From an uncultured Bacteroidales bacterium (GTDB lineage Bacteria > Bacteroidota > Bacteroidia > Bacteroidales > Paludibacteraceae): 23,019 nucleotides of DNA. The stretch spans positions 1 through 23,019 of the forward strand of contig CALDPN010000209.1 of NCBI GenBank assembly GCA_937911235.1, given 5' to 3'. The position numbers were made by a program, and so were the translations under genes. Each line of letters begins with the position of its first letter. The first letter of the stretch is position 1. Under the pieces are notes generated by a model that had not been told where the DNA came from, searched no databases, and saw nothing but the letters and a program-made list of their open reading frames with translations. Shown one piece after another: positions 15,375-22,278 of the stretch.

Positions 15375-15382
15375 TAAATTTG
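15375..15382 (+). promoter_or_regulatory. Candidate -7 box (TAAATTTG) for thrS
   Basis: TAAATTTG matches TAnnTTTG, 36 bp before the thrS ATG. The nearest TTTG upstream (15359-15362) is only 12 bp away, so a standard -33 element is missing. Confidence 0.5.
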
Positions 15383-15418
15383 CAATTCGGATTAGATAAT
15401 AATTAAAAACTTAAAGAT

Positions 15419-17368
15419 ATGATTAAAATTACATTTCCTGATGGCTCTGTTCGTGAGTACGAAAGCGGAGTAAACGGATTTCAAATAGCAGAGAGCATTA
15501 GTTCAAGACTCTCTCAAGACGTGATAGCTGTTCAAGTAAATGATGAGGTTACAGAAATTAACCGTCCTATTACTGAAGACGCTACCATCAAATTATTCAA
15601 ATGGGATGATGCAGAAGGCAAACACGCATTCTGGCATACCTCTGCTCACCTTATGGCTGAAGCTCTTCAAGAGCTTTATCCTGGTATCCAATTTGGTATC
15701 GGACCTGCTATTGAAAATGGTTTCTACTACGACGTAGACCCAGGTACAGCAGTTATCAAAGAAGGTGACTTTGCTGCTATCGAAGCAAAAGTAATGGAAA
15801 TTGTTGCTCGTAAAGAACAAGTTGTTCGCGAAGAAATTTCTAAAGCTGATGCTTTAGCTATGTTTGGTGCTAAAAATGAAACCTATAAACTAGAACTTAT
15901 CAACGACCTAGAAGATGGTAAAATTACTATCTATCGTCAAGGTAATTTTGTTGACCTATGTAAAGGTCCACACATTACCAATGTAGGTATGATTAAAGCG
16001 TTTAAAATCACTGCGGTGGCTGGCGCTTACTGGCGTGGTGACCAAACACGTAAACAATTAACTCGTCTTTATGGTATTTCTTTCCCAAAAAAGAAAATGC
16101 TTGATGAATATCTAGAGTTAATGGAAGAAGCTAAAAAACGTGACCACCGTAAAATAGGTAAAGAGCTAGAACTATTTACTTTCAGCGAACCTGTAGGTAA
16201 AGGTCTTCCTTTATGGTTGCCAAAAGGTACAGCTCTTCGTCTACGTCTAGAAGATTTCTTAAAACAAATCCAAAAACGCTTTGGTTACCAACAAGTTATG
16301 ACCCCACACATTGGTCAAAAAGAACTTTGGGTAACTTCTGGTCACTATGCTAAATATGGTCAAGACTCATTCCAACCAATTCATACTCCAGAAGAAGGTG
16401 AAGAATATTTATTAAAACCAATGAACTGTCCTCACCACTGTGAGATTTACAAGTTCAAACCACGTTCTTATAAAGATCTTCCACTTCGTTTTGCTGAATT
16501 TGGTACAGTATATCGTTACGAACAAAGTGGTGAGCTTCACGGTTTAACACGTGTACGTAGCTTTACTCAAGACGATGCTCACATTTTCTGTCGTCCAGAC
16601 CAACTAAAAGAAGAGTTCTTAAAAGTAATGGATATTATCTTCATTATTTTCAATGCTCTAGACTTCAAAAACTTTGAAGCACAAATTTCTCTTCGCGACC
16701 CAGAAAACAAAACTAAATATATTGGTAGCGACGACGTTTGGGAAAAAGCAGAGAGCGCTATTATCGAAGCTTGCCAAGCAAAAGGCTTAAATGCTCGCGT
16801 AGAACTTGGTGAAGCTGCATTCTATGGTCCAAAACTAGACTTCATGGTGAAAGACGCTATCGGTCGTCGTTGGCAACTTGGTACTATTCAAGTAGACTAC
16901 AACCTTCCAGAACGTTTCGACCTTGAATATGTAGGTGATGACAATCAAAAACACCGTCCTGTTATGATTCACCGTGCTCCATTTGGTTCTATGGAACGTT
17001 TCGTAGCAGTGCTTATTGAACACACTGGTGGTAAATTCCCATTGTGGTTAACTCCAGACCAAGTAGTTGTACTTCCAATTAGTGAAAAATATACAGACTA
17101 TGCAAATGAAGTGGCTCGTGCTCTAGAACTTGCAGATGTTCGTGTAACTATCGACGATAGAAATGAAAAAATTGGTCGTAAGATTCGTGACAACGAATTG
17201 AAACGTATCCCTTACATGCTTATCGTTGGTGAAAAAGAACAAGAAACTAAAACTCTTTCTGTTCGCCGTCAAGGTGCAGGAGACTTAGGTGCTATGTCTG
17301 TAGAAGAATTTGCTAAATTAGTAAATGATGAAGTTTACGAACAAACTTCTAAATACTTAAATAAATAA
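15419..17368 (+). CDS. thrS: Threonyl-tRNA synthetase
   Basis: 649 residues, full length for this class II enzyme that charges tRNA-Thr. The N-terminal TGS domain (1-60) is followed by the editing/SAD domain (HTSAHLMAEALQELYP, about 73-88; FGIGPAIENGFYY), which removes serine mischarged to tRNA-Thr. The catalytic core has the zinc ligands Cys337 (MNCPHH), His388 (DDAHIFC) and His518 (MIHRAPFGS). Motif 2 lies in RFAEFGTVYRYEQSGELHG and motif 3 in APFGSMERFVAVLIEHTGG. The C-terminal anticodon-binding domain begins near FPLWLTPDQVVVLPI. The editing His-x3-His (H73, H77) is visible. The next gene follows after 4 bp. No T-box or other obvious leader element is seen. Confidence 0.98.
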   Translation: MIKITFPDGSVREYESGVNGFQIAESISSRLSQDVIAVQVNDEVTEINRPITEDATIKLFKWDDAEGKHAFWHTSAHLMAEALQELYPGIQFGIGPAIENGFYYDVDPGTAVIKEGDFAAIEAKVMEIVARKEQVVREEISKADALAMFGAKNETYKLELINDLEDGKITIYRQGNFVDLCKGPHITNVGMIKAFKITAVAGAYWRGDQTRKQLTRLYGISFPKKKMLDEYLELMEEAKKRDHRKIGKELELFTFSEPVGKGLPLWLPKGTALRLRLEDFLKQIQKRFGYQQVMTPHIGQKELWVTSGHYAKYGQDSFQPIHTPEEGEEYLLKPMNCPHHCEIYKFKPRSYKDLPLRFAEFGTVYRYEQSGELHGLTRVRSFTQDDAHIFCRPDQLKEEFLKVMDIIFIIFNALDFKNFEAQISLRDPENKTKYIGSDDVWEKAESAIIEACQAKGLNARVELGEAAFYGPKLDFMVKDAIGRRWQLGTIQVDYNLPERFDLEYVGDDNQKHRPVMIHRAPFGSMERFVAVLIEHTGGKFPLWLTPDQVVVLPISEKYTDYANEVARALELADVRVTIDDRNEKIGRKIRDNELKRIPYMLIVGEKEQETKTLSVRRQGAGDLGAMSVEEFAKLVNDEVYEQTSKYLNK

Positions 17369-17372
17369 TAGT

Positions 17373-17819
17373 ATGAAAAAGGTATTTTTATTAGCTATCG
17401 CATGTCTATTTTCAGTGGTTTGCTTTGCTAAAGAAGATGGTGTTAAAATTTCAGTAGACCAACTTCCACAAAAAGCTACTCTTTTTATAAAAGATTACTT
17501 CCCAGAAGCTAAAATTAAAGCAGTTTACAAAAACTGGGACGAAGGTGTAGTAGAATACAAAGTAATATTCAAAACTAAAACTACTATAGAATTTGATATG
17601 GTAGGTAGTTGGTCTGAGATAGACGTTAATGTAAAAAAAGAAAAGATGCCTCGTTTTATATACACTAATGCTGTGAATGAAACCTTGGATAGAGAATTCT
17701 ATGATCAAGTTATAGACAAGGTTGAAAACGATGGTGTATATTATGAATTTGATTTTACAGATAAATCTGAAGCAAAAATCAAATCTACAGGAGAAGTTTT
17801 AGAAATTGAAAGAAATTAA
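17373..17819 (+). CDS. Small secreted PepSY-like protein
   Basis: 148 residues with a signal peptide (MKKVFLLAIACLFSVVCFA, 1-19), so exported to the periplasm. The mature part has the Bacteroidota PepSY-like/BLIP-like pattern: LPQKATLFIKDYFPEAKI, then an acidic YKNW..GVVEYKVIF strand pair, then TTIEFDMVGSWSEIDV, followed by a second partial copy (ALVDxEFYDQVI-type helix, YYEFDFTD, EAKIKSTGEVLEIE). From family knowledge these folds resemble beta-lactamase inhibitory protein and are often encoded near two-component systems, but no function is proven. Here it follows thrS by 4 bp and precedes the infC promoter, so it probably rides on the thrS transcript. Confidence 0.8.
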   Translation: MKKVFLLAIACLFSVVCFAKEDGVKISVDQLPQKATLFIKDYFPEAKIKAVYKNWDEGVVEYKVIFKTKTTIEFDMVGSWSEIDVNVKKEKMPRFIYTNAVNETLDREFYDQVIDKVENDGVYYEFDFTDKSEAKIKSTGEVLEIERN

Positions 17820-17829
17820 TTAACTATTT

Positions 17830-17861
17830 TTTGCTCAGTTAATTAAAAAGTAGTATATTTG
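17830..17861 (+). promoter_or_regulatory. Promoter of infC-rpmI-rplT
   Basis: TTTG at 17830-17833 and TATATTTG at 17854-17861, 20 bp apart, fit the Bacteroidota -33/-7 consensus. Transcription should begin near 17868, leaving a leader of about 43 bases before the proposed AUC start. Confidence 0.75.
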
Positions 17862-17896
17862 CACCCGATTTTTTATAACTTAATTAATAAACGTTT

Positions 17897-17913
17897 GGAG
17901 GACGTATCGTATC
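17897..17913 (+). promoter_or_regulatory. Strong Shine-Dalgarno (GGAGG) and AUC start codon of infC
   Basis: GGAGG at 17897-17901 is followed after 9 bases by ATC at 17911-17913 in the infC frame. No other gene in this window has a comparable SD, as expected for Bacteroidota. The pairing of a strong SD with a non-AUG start suggests the well-known IF3 autoregulation by start-codon discrimination. Confidence 0.75.
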
Positions 17914-18474
17914 GCAAAAACTTTTGTACCGAGAAATAACAACGTTAAACCTCGCCAAAAAGAAGACCAACACCGTATCAACGACAATATTCGTGGTGTT
18001 GAAGAGGTAAGACTAGTTGGAGATAATGTAGAGACCGGTGTCTACAAATTTAAGGAAGCAATGCAAATTGCAGATGAAATGGAACTAGATTTAGTTGAAA
18101 TTTCACCTTCTGCAAATCCTCCTGTATGTAAAATTATAGATTATTCTAAGTTCCTTTATCAATTAAAGAAAAAGGAAAAAGAACAAAAAGCTAAGAATGT
18201 TAAGGTGGAAGTTAAAGAAATTCGTTTCGGTCCACAAACTGACGAACACGATTACAACTTTAAACTTAAACATGCAATTAGCTTCTTACAAGAAGGTGCT
18301 AAATTAAAAGCATATGTGTTCTTTAAAGGTCGTTCAATTTTATTCAAAGAACAAGGTGAAGTTTTATTACTTCGTTTAGCAAATGACCTAGAAGAATATG
18401 GAAAAGTGGATCAAATGCCACTTCTAGAAGGAAAAAGAATGATTATCATGCTTTCTCCAAAGAAAAAGAAATAA
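17911..18474 (+). CDS. infC: Translation initiation factor IF-3
   Basis: 187 residues if started at ATC 17911. IF3 binds the 30S subunit, blocks 50S joining and checks the start codon. The frame from the TAA at 17881 to the first ATG at 18061 contains no ATG, GTG or TTG, yet bases 17971-18060 encode the conserved IF3 N-domain (HRINDNIRGVEEVRLVGDN), so the annotated-style start at 18061 would remove half of that domain. ATC at 17911, behind GGAGG, is the only good candidate. The N-domain runs to about residue 80 (LVEISPSANPPVCKIIDYSK), then comes the lysine-rich linker (LKKKEKEQKAKN) and the C-domain (VKEIRFGPQTDEHDYNFKLK). rpmI starts 29 bp downstream. Expression is probably self-limited through the AUC start. 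Confidence 0.93.
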   Translation: MAKTFVPRNNNVKPRQKEDQHRINDNIRGVEEVRLVGDNVETGVYKFKEAMQIADEMELDLVEISPSANPPVCKIIDYSKFLYQLKKKEKEQKAKNVKVEVKEIRFGPQTDEHDYNFKLKHAISFLQEGAKLKAYVFFKGRSILFKEQGEVLLLRLANDLEEYGKVDQMPLLEGKRMIIMLSPKKKK

Positions 18475-18503
18475 AGATTTATTTACCTAATAATTTATTT
18501 ACA

Positions 18504-18701
18504 ATGCCAAAAATGAAAACTAATTCCGGTGCTAAAAAAAGGTTTGCCCTTACCGGATCAGGAAAAATTAAAAGAAAGCACGCATTTAAGCGTCACATTT
18601 TGACTAAAAAGACTACAAAAGCAAAACGTAATTTGACTTATTCTGGTCTAGTTTCTCCAGCAGACGAGTCAACTGTAAAATCATTGTTGGGTCTTAAATA
18701 A
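18504..18701 (+). CDS. rpmI: 50S ribosomal protein bL35
   Basis: 65 residues, the standard length. It shows the family pattern MPKMKTNSGAKKRF, GKIKRKHAFKRHILTKK and the C-terminal SPADESTVKSLLG. It is a small basic protein of the large subunit. Its position between infC and rplT is the near-universal bacterial order. A stem-loop in the 70-bp gap that follows may control the next gene. Confidence 0.97.
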   Translation: MPKMKTNSGAKKRFALTGSGKIKRKHAFKRHILTKKTTKAKRNLTYSGLVSPADESTVKSLLGLK

Positions 18702-18717
18702 GAGTTATTAACCGAAT

Positions 18718-18751
18718 GTTTAGCTTTAAGTTCGCCTAGTGCGACGCTAAC
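18718..18751 (+). promoter_or_regulatory. Nested stem-loop in the rpmI-rplT gap
   Basis: GTTTAGC (18718-18724) can pair with GCTAAC (18746-18751) with one bulge, enclosing TCGC (18732-18735) paired with GCGA (18741-18744). No T run follows, so it is not a terminator. It could be an L20-binding control site or a processing site; neither is proven. Confidence 0.4.
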
Positions 18752-18771
18752 AATCAAAAAAATTAAAGAAA

Positions 18772-19119
18772 ATGCCAAGATCAGTAAATCATGTTGCTTC
18801 AAGAGCAAGAAGAAAGAAAATTTTGAAATTAACCCGTGGTTATTTCGGCGCTCGTAAAAACGTTTGGACAGTTGCTAAAAATACATGGGAAAAAGGTCTA
18901 CAATATGCTTATCGTGACCGTAAAAACAAAAAACGTAACTTCCGCGCATTGTGGATTCAACGTATCAACGCTGCTGCACGCTTAGAAGGTATGTCATACT
19001 CTAAACTTATGGGTGCTATCCATAAAGCAGGTATCAACATTAACCGCAAAGCATTAGCTGATTTAGCTATGAACGAACCTGCAGCTTTCAAAGCAATCGT
19101 AGATCAAGTAAAAGCTTAA
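18772..19119 (+). CDS. rplT: 50S ribosomal protein bL20
   Basis: 115 residues, typical for bL20, an early 23S rRNA-binding assembly protein of the large subunit. The sequence begins MPRSVNHVASRARRKKILK and includes GYFGARKNVWTVAKN, YRDRKNKKRNFRALWIQRIN, and the C-terminal SYSKLMGAIHKAGININRK. In other bacteria L20 represses its own operon by binding an rRNA-like leader. A strong terminator follows 18 bp after the stop. Confidence 0.97.
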   Translation: MPRSVNHVASRARRKKILKLTRGYFGARKNVWTVAKNTWEKGLQYAYRDRKNKKRNFRALWIQRINAAARLEGMSYSKLMGAIHKAGININRKALADLAMNEPAAFKAIVDQVKA

Positions 19120-19137
19120 ATTATAATTGCTAATAAT

Positions 19138-19168
19138 AAAAAAGGTTGACAAAAGTCAACCTTTTTTT
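19138..19168 (+). terminator. Rho-independent terminator of infC-rpmI-rplT
   Basis: AAAGGTTGAC (19141-19150) pairs perfectly with GTCAACCTTT (19155-19164) around an AAAA loop, with A residues before and T residues after. Confidence 0.93.
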
Positions 19169-19169
19169 A

Positions 19170-19199
19170 TTGCACTTTAGTTGTAATTATTTATCTTTG
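19170..19199 (+). promoter_or_regulatory. Promoter of the SpoU methyltransferase gene
   Basis: TTG at 19170-19172 and TATCTTTG at 19192-19199, 19 bp apart, match the Bacteroidota consensus. The -33 element begins immediately after the rplT terminator T run. The ATG is at 19222. Confidence 0.65.
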
Positions 19200-19221
19200 T
19201 CTTATACTAGAGCGAAAATTT

Positions 19222-19956
19222 ATGTTGTCTAAAGCGAAAATAAAACTTATAAATCAACTTGCACAAAAAAAGTATCGAGTTCAAACAGGGCTTTTTATAG
19301 CAGAAGGTCATAAAACAGTAGGGGATATGATGGAGTATTTTACACCAGAGTATCTTTACTATACTTCAGAGTATAATGGACCTAAGTCTGCAGCAGAGTC
19401 GTGTGAGGTAACTTACGATGAACTTAAGAAGATTTCTCGATTAGAAACTCCGCAAAATGTGCTTGCTGTGTTTAAAATGCCAGTTTATGAAAATGTGGCA
19501 ATAAATGCAGATGAACTTACGTTGGCTTTAGATGGCATACAAGATGCAGGTAATATGGGTACCATAATACGCATTGCAGATTGGTTTGGTATAAATAATA
19601 TTTTCGTATCTAAAAATACAGTTGATATTTATAATCCTAAAGTGGTACAGGCTACTATGGGTGCACTTGCTAGAGTGAGAGTTCATTATGTGGACTTAGT
19701 AGAAGAGTTGAATAAAGTAGATGCTCCAATCTATGTAACTGCACTTGATGGTGATAATATAAACAAGGCGTCACTTACAAAAAATGGTGTTATTGTAATG
19801 GGTAACGAGGGAAATGGAGTGTCGAAAGAGGTGATGGCTGTGGCAAATAAAAAACTTTTAATACCTAGTTATCCACCAGAGAGACCTACTTCTGAGTCTT
19901 TAAATGTGTCTGTTGCCACTGCTATAGTGGTGTCTATGTTTAGGAGTCGGATTTAA
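19222..19956 (+). CDS. SpoU/TrmH-family RNA 2'-O-methyltransferase
   Basis: 244 residues. The N-terminal 90 residues form the small substrate-binding domain (KYRVQTGLFIAEGHKTV, 17-33). The C-terminal SPOUT knot domain carries all three family motifs: NMGTIIRIADWFG (111-123, with N111 and R117), MGNEGNGVS (193-201) and SESLNVSVATA (224-234). It uses S-adenosylmethionine to methylate a ribose 2'-OH in rRNA or tRNA; the target nucleotide cannot be named from sequence. Its last 17 bp overlap the 3' end of uvrB on the other strand. Confidence 0.92.
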   Translation: MLSKAKIKLINQLAQKKYRVQTGLFIAEGHKTVGDMMEYFTPEYLYYTSEYNGPKSAAESCEVTYDELKKISRLETPQNVLAVFKMPVYENVAINADELTLALDGIQDAGNMGTIIRIADWFGINNIFVSKNTVDIYNPKVVQATMGALARVRVHYVDLVEELNKVDAPIYVTALDGDNINKASLTKNGVIVMGNEGNGVSKEVMAVANKKLLIPSYPPERPTSESLNVSVATAIVVSMFRSRI

Positions 19957-21937
19957 TAGACTCGAGTCTTTTAATTTCATCCCTAAGCTGTGCTGCAGTG
20001 ATAAAGTCCATACTCTTTGCCGCTGTGGCCATTTCTTTTTTAAGCTCTTCAATTAATGTGTTCATGTCTTTTTCAGACAATTTCTTCTTGCTTGTCACGT
20101 ATTGAACTCTAGTCTCTGCAATCTCTTCTAGAGGCATTTCTTTTTCCTTACTTAAAGCAAATTGGTCTTTTGGTTTAAGTGGTTGAGGAGTGATATTGTG
20201 TTTGATATTATACTCGTGTTGTATTTTACGGCGTCTGTTGGTTTCGTCGATGGTGAGTTTCATGCTCTCTGTAATAGTATCGGCATACATTATTACTCTA
20301 CCATTTATATGACGCGCTGCACGACCCGCAGTTTGGGTAAGTGCACGGTGAGAACGAAGGAATCCTTCTTTGTCTGCGTCTAGGATGGCTACAAGCGACA
20401 CTTGTGGTAGGTCGATACCTTCACGAAGCAAGTTTACACCAATAAGCACATCGTAAAGCCCTTTTCTTAGGTCTTCTAATATTTGTACACGCTCTAGTGT
20501 GTCTATATCTGAGTGAATATAGGTGCTTCTAATGCCGTTGCGTTTCAGGTAAACGTCTAGTTCTTCTGCCATACGTTTTGTAAGGGTGGTCACAATGGTG
20601 CGTTCGTCTTTTTCGGCTCTAACGGCAATTTCTTCTAGTAGGTCGTCTATCTGATTTTTACTAGGACGAACATCAATTTCTGGGTCTAGAAGCCCTGTAG
20701 GACGGATAAGTTGCTCAACGATGATGCCTTCGCTGCGTTCTAGTTCGTAGTCGGCAGGGGTGGCACTAACGTATATGGTTTGATTTTGTTTTGCTTCAAA
20801 TTCTTCAAATTTAAGCGGACGGTTGTCCATGGCAGCAGGCAGGCGGAAACCATATTCTACTAGGTTTTTCTTTCTAGCAGCATCACCACCATACATTGCT
20901 TTTATTTGTGGAATACTCACGTGCGATTCGTCTATTACAAGAAGAAAATCTTTTGGGAAGAAGTCGAACAAACAGAATGGGGGAGTGCCTGCTTTTCTGC
21001 CGTCGAAATATCGTGAGTAGTTTTCAATTCCTGAGCAATAGCCAATTTCACGCATCATTTCCACATCGTATGTGGTACGTTCGTAAAGGCGTTTTGCTTC
21101 GTATGGTTTGCCAATAGAATTTAAGTATTCTACTTGTTTGCCTAGGTCTATTTCAATTTCGCCTATGGCACGATTTACATTTTCTTGAGTTGTAACAAAA
21201 ATATTGGCAGGAGATATAGAATATTCGTCCATGCTTTCCATTTTTGTAAAGCTAATGGCATCGAGAAGTTCGATACTTTCTATTTCATCGTCCCAAAAAA
21301 CAATTCTTACTACTATGTCTGTGTGAGAAAGCCATACATCCACTGTTTCGCCTTTTACTCTGAAGTTTGCACGACCAAGTTGAATGTCGTTTCTGCTATA
21401 TTGAGCACTCACAAGGTTTCTAAGTAGCACATCGCGCACAATTTTTTGACCCACTTTCACGTGAATCATATTTTTTGTAAAATCTTCTGGGTTACCAATG
21501 CCATAAAGACAAGACACAGATGATACCACAATTATATCTTTTCTACCAGAAAGCAGAGCTGCAGTGGCAGACAAACGAAGCCTATCGATATCTTCGTTTA
21601 TGGCTAAATCTTTTTCAATGTATGTATCTGTGGTAGGAATATATGCTTCTGGCTGATAGTAATCGTAGTATGAAACAAAATATTCCACTGCATTGTTTGG
21701 AAAGAAGTGCTTAAACTCGCTGTAGAGTTGTGCTGCAAGGGTTTTGTTGTGACTAAGAACTAGGGTAGGTTTGTTAATTTCCTTGATTACGTTGGCAATA
21801 GTGAAGGTTTTACCCGAACCGGTAACCCCAAGAAGAGTTTGGTCAGAAACTCCGTTTTCTAGTCCTTGGACTAATTGTTTTATGGCTTCTGGCTGATCTC
21901 CTGTAGGGCTATATTCCGATTTGAGTTTAAATTTCAT
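19940..21937 (-). CDS. uvrB: UvrABC excinuclease subunit B
   Basis: 665 residues, the normal length. UvrB is the damage-verifying helicase of nucleotide excision repair, loaded by UvrA and joined by UvrC. Visible parts include Walker A GVTGSGKT (37-44), the DNA-clamping beta-hairpin YYDYYQPEAYIPTTDTYIEK (90-109), Walker B-type VIDESH, the motif IYVSATPADYELE, helicase motifs LLREGIDLPQVSLVAILDAD and TQTAGRAARHINGRV, and a C-terminal UVR domain (MATAAKSMDFITAAQLRDEI) that binds UvrC. Its start codon overlaps the pspC stop (TAATG), indicating translational coupling. No LexA-like box is recognised upstream. The 3' end overlaps the convergent methyltransferase gene. Confidence 0.98.
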   Translation of the reverse strand: MKFKLKSEYSPTGDQPEAIKQLVQGLENGVSDQTLLGVTGSGKTFTIANVIKEINKPTLVLSHNKTLAAQLYSEFKHFFPNNAVEYFVSYYDYYQPEAYIPTTDTYIEKDLAINEDIDRLRLSATAALLSGRKDIIVVSSVSCLYGIGNPEDFTKNMIHVKVGQKIVRDVLLRNLVSAQYSRNDIQLGRANFRVKGETVDVWLSHTDIVVRIVFWDDEIESIELLDAISFTKMESMDEYSISPANIFVTTQENVNRAIGEIEIDLGKQVEYLNSIGKPYEAKRLYERTTYDVEMMREIGYCSGIENYSRYFDGRKAGTPPFCLFDFFPKDFLLVIDESHVSIPQIKAMYGGDAARKKNLVEYGFRLPAAMDNRPLKFEEFEAKQNQTIYVSATPADYELERSEGIIVEQLIRPTGLLDPEIDVRPSKNQIDDLLEEIAVRAEKDERTIVTTLTKRMAEELDVYLKRNGIRSTYIHSDIDTLERVQILEDLRKGLYDVLIGVNLLREGIDLPQVSLVAILDADKEGFLRSHRALTQTAGRAARHINGRVIMYADTITESMKLTIDETNRRRKIQHEYNIKHNITPQPLKPKDQFALSKEKEMPLEEIAETRVQYVTSKKKLSEKDMNTLIEELKKEMATAAKSMDFITAAQLRDEIKRLESIKSDS
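19958..19974. other. 12-bp palindrome at the trmH-type/uvrB convergence
   Basis: AGACTCGAGTCT (19958-19969) is a perfect palindrome followed by TTTTAATTT. It sits 1 bp after the methyltransferase stop and inside the uvrB 3' coding end. GAGTC at 19944-19948 could instead pair with GACTC at 19959-19963. A weak terminator is possible, but the loop-less form is not ideal. Confidence 0.35.
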
Positions 21938-22122
21938 TATTTGCTCATAATGTACATAACTAGAGCGATAATTAGGTAGCCAAAGATACCGATACCACCC
22001 ATAAGAGCGAATACTAATGTTGCAAGACGAACGATTTTAGCGTCCCAACCGAAGTATTCAGCAATACCTGCGCATGCGCCAAGGATAATTTTGTTGTCAG
22101 AAAGTTTTAGTTGTTTTGACAT
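21937..22122 (-). CDS. PspC-domain small membrane protein
   Basis: 61 residues consisting of a PspC domain: LKLSDNKIILGACAGIAEYF (6-25), W26-D, then a hydrophobic segment (TLVFALMGGIGIFGYLIIAL) that spans the inner membrane. In enterobacteria PspC senses envelope stress with PspB; stand-alone short PspC proteins are common in Bacteroidota and their role is not defined. The stop codon overlaps the uvrB start by one base, so the two genes are co-transcribed and probably translationally coupled. No pspA homologue lies in the window. Confidence 0.9.
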   Translation of the reverse strand: MSKQLKLSDNKIILGACAGIAEYFGWDAKIVRLATLVFALMGGIGIFGYLIIALVMYIMSK

Positions 22123-22151
22123 AGTTTTTAAATATTAAAAAATTTGTTCTG

Positions 22152-22159
22152 CAAAGATA
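22152..22159 (-). promoter_or_regulatory. Candidate -7 box for pspC-uvrB
   Basis: CAAAGATA on the + strand reads TATCTTTG on the minus strand, matching TAnnTTTG, 29 bp before the pspC start codon. The region upstream is nearly pure A/T with no clear TTTG. Confidence 0.55.
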
Positions 22160-22200
22160 GTTATTATAATTAATATATTAAAAATATCATATAAAATTTG

Positions 22201-22208
22201 TATCTTTG
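22201..22208 (+). promoter_or_regulatory. Candidate -7 box for the phosphofructokinase gene
   Basis: TATCTTTG matches TAnnTTTG, 70 bp before the ATG at 22279, leaving a leader of roughly 64 bases. No -33 TTTG is seen at the expected distance. It is divergent from the pspC-uvrB box, 41 bp away. Confidence 0.55.
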
Positions 22209-22278
22209 CACTTTGTGGAAGTGGTATAATATCACCAAACGAAATATAATTGAAAAATTTATCTTTAATTTTATTTAT

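Noticed and set aside
18061..18474. infC starting at ATG 18061 (137 residues)
   Set aside because: It would delete the first half of the conserved IF3 N-domain, which is encoded in frame upstream.
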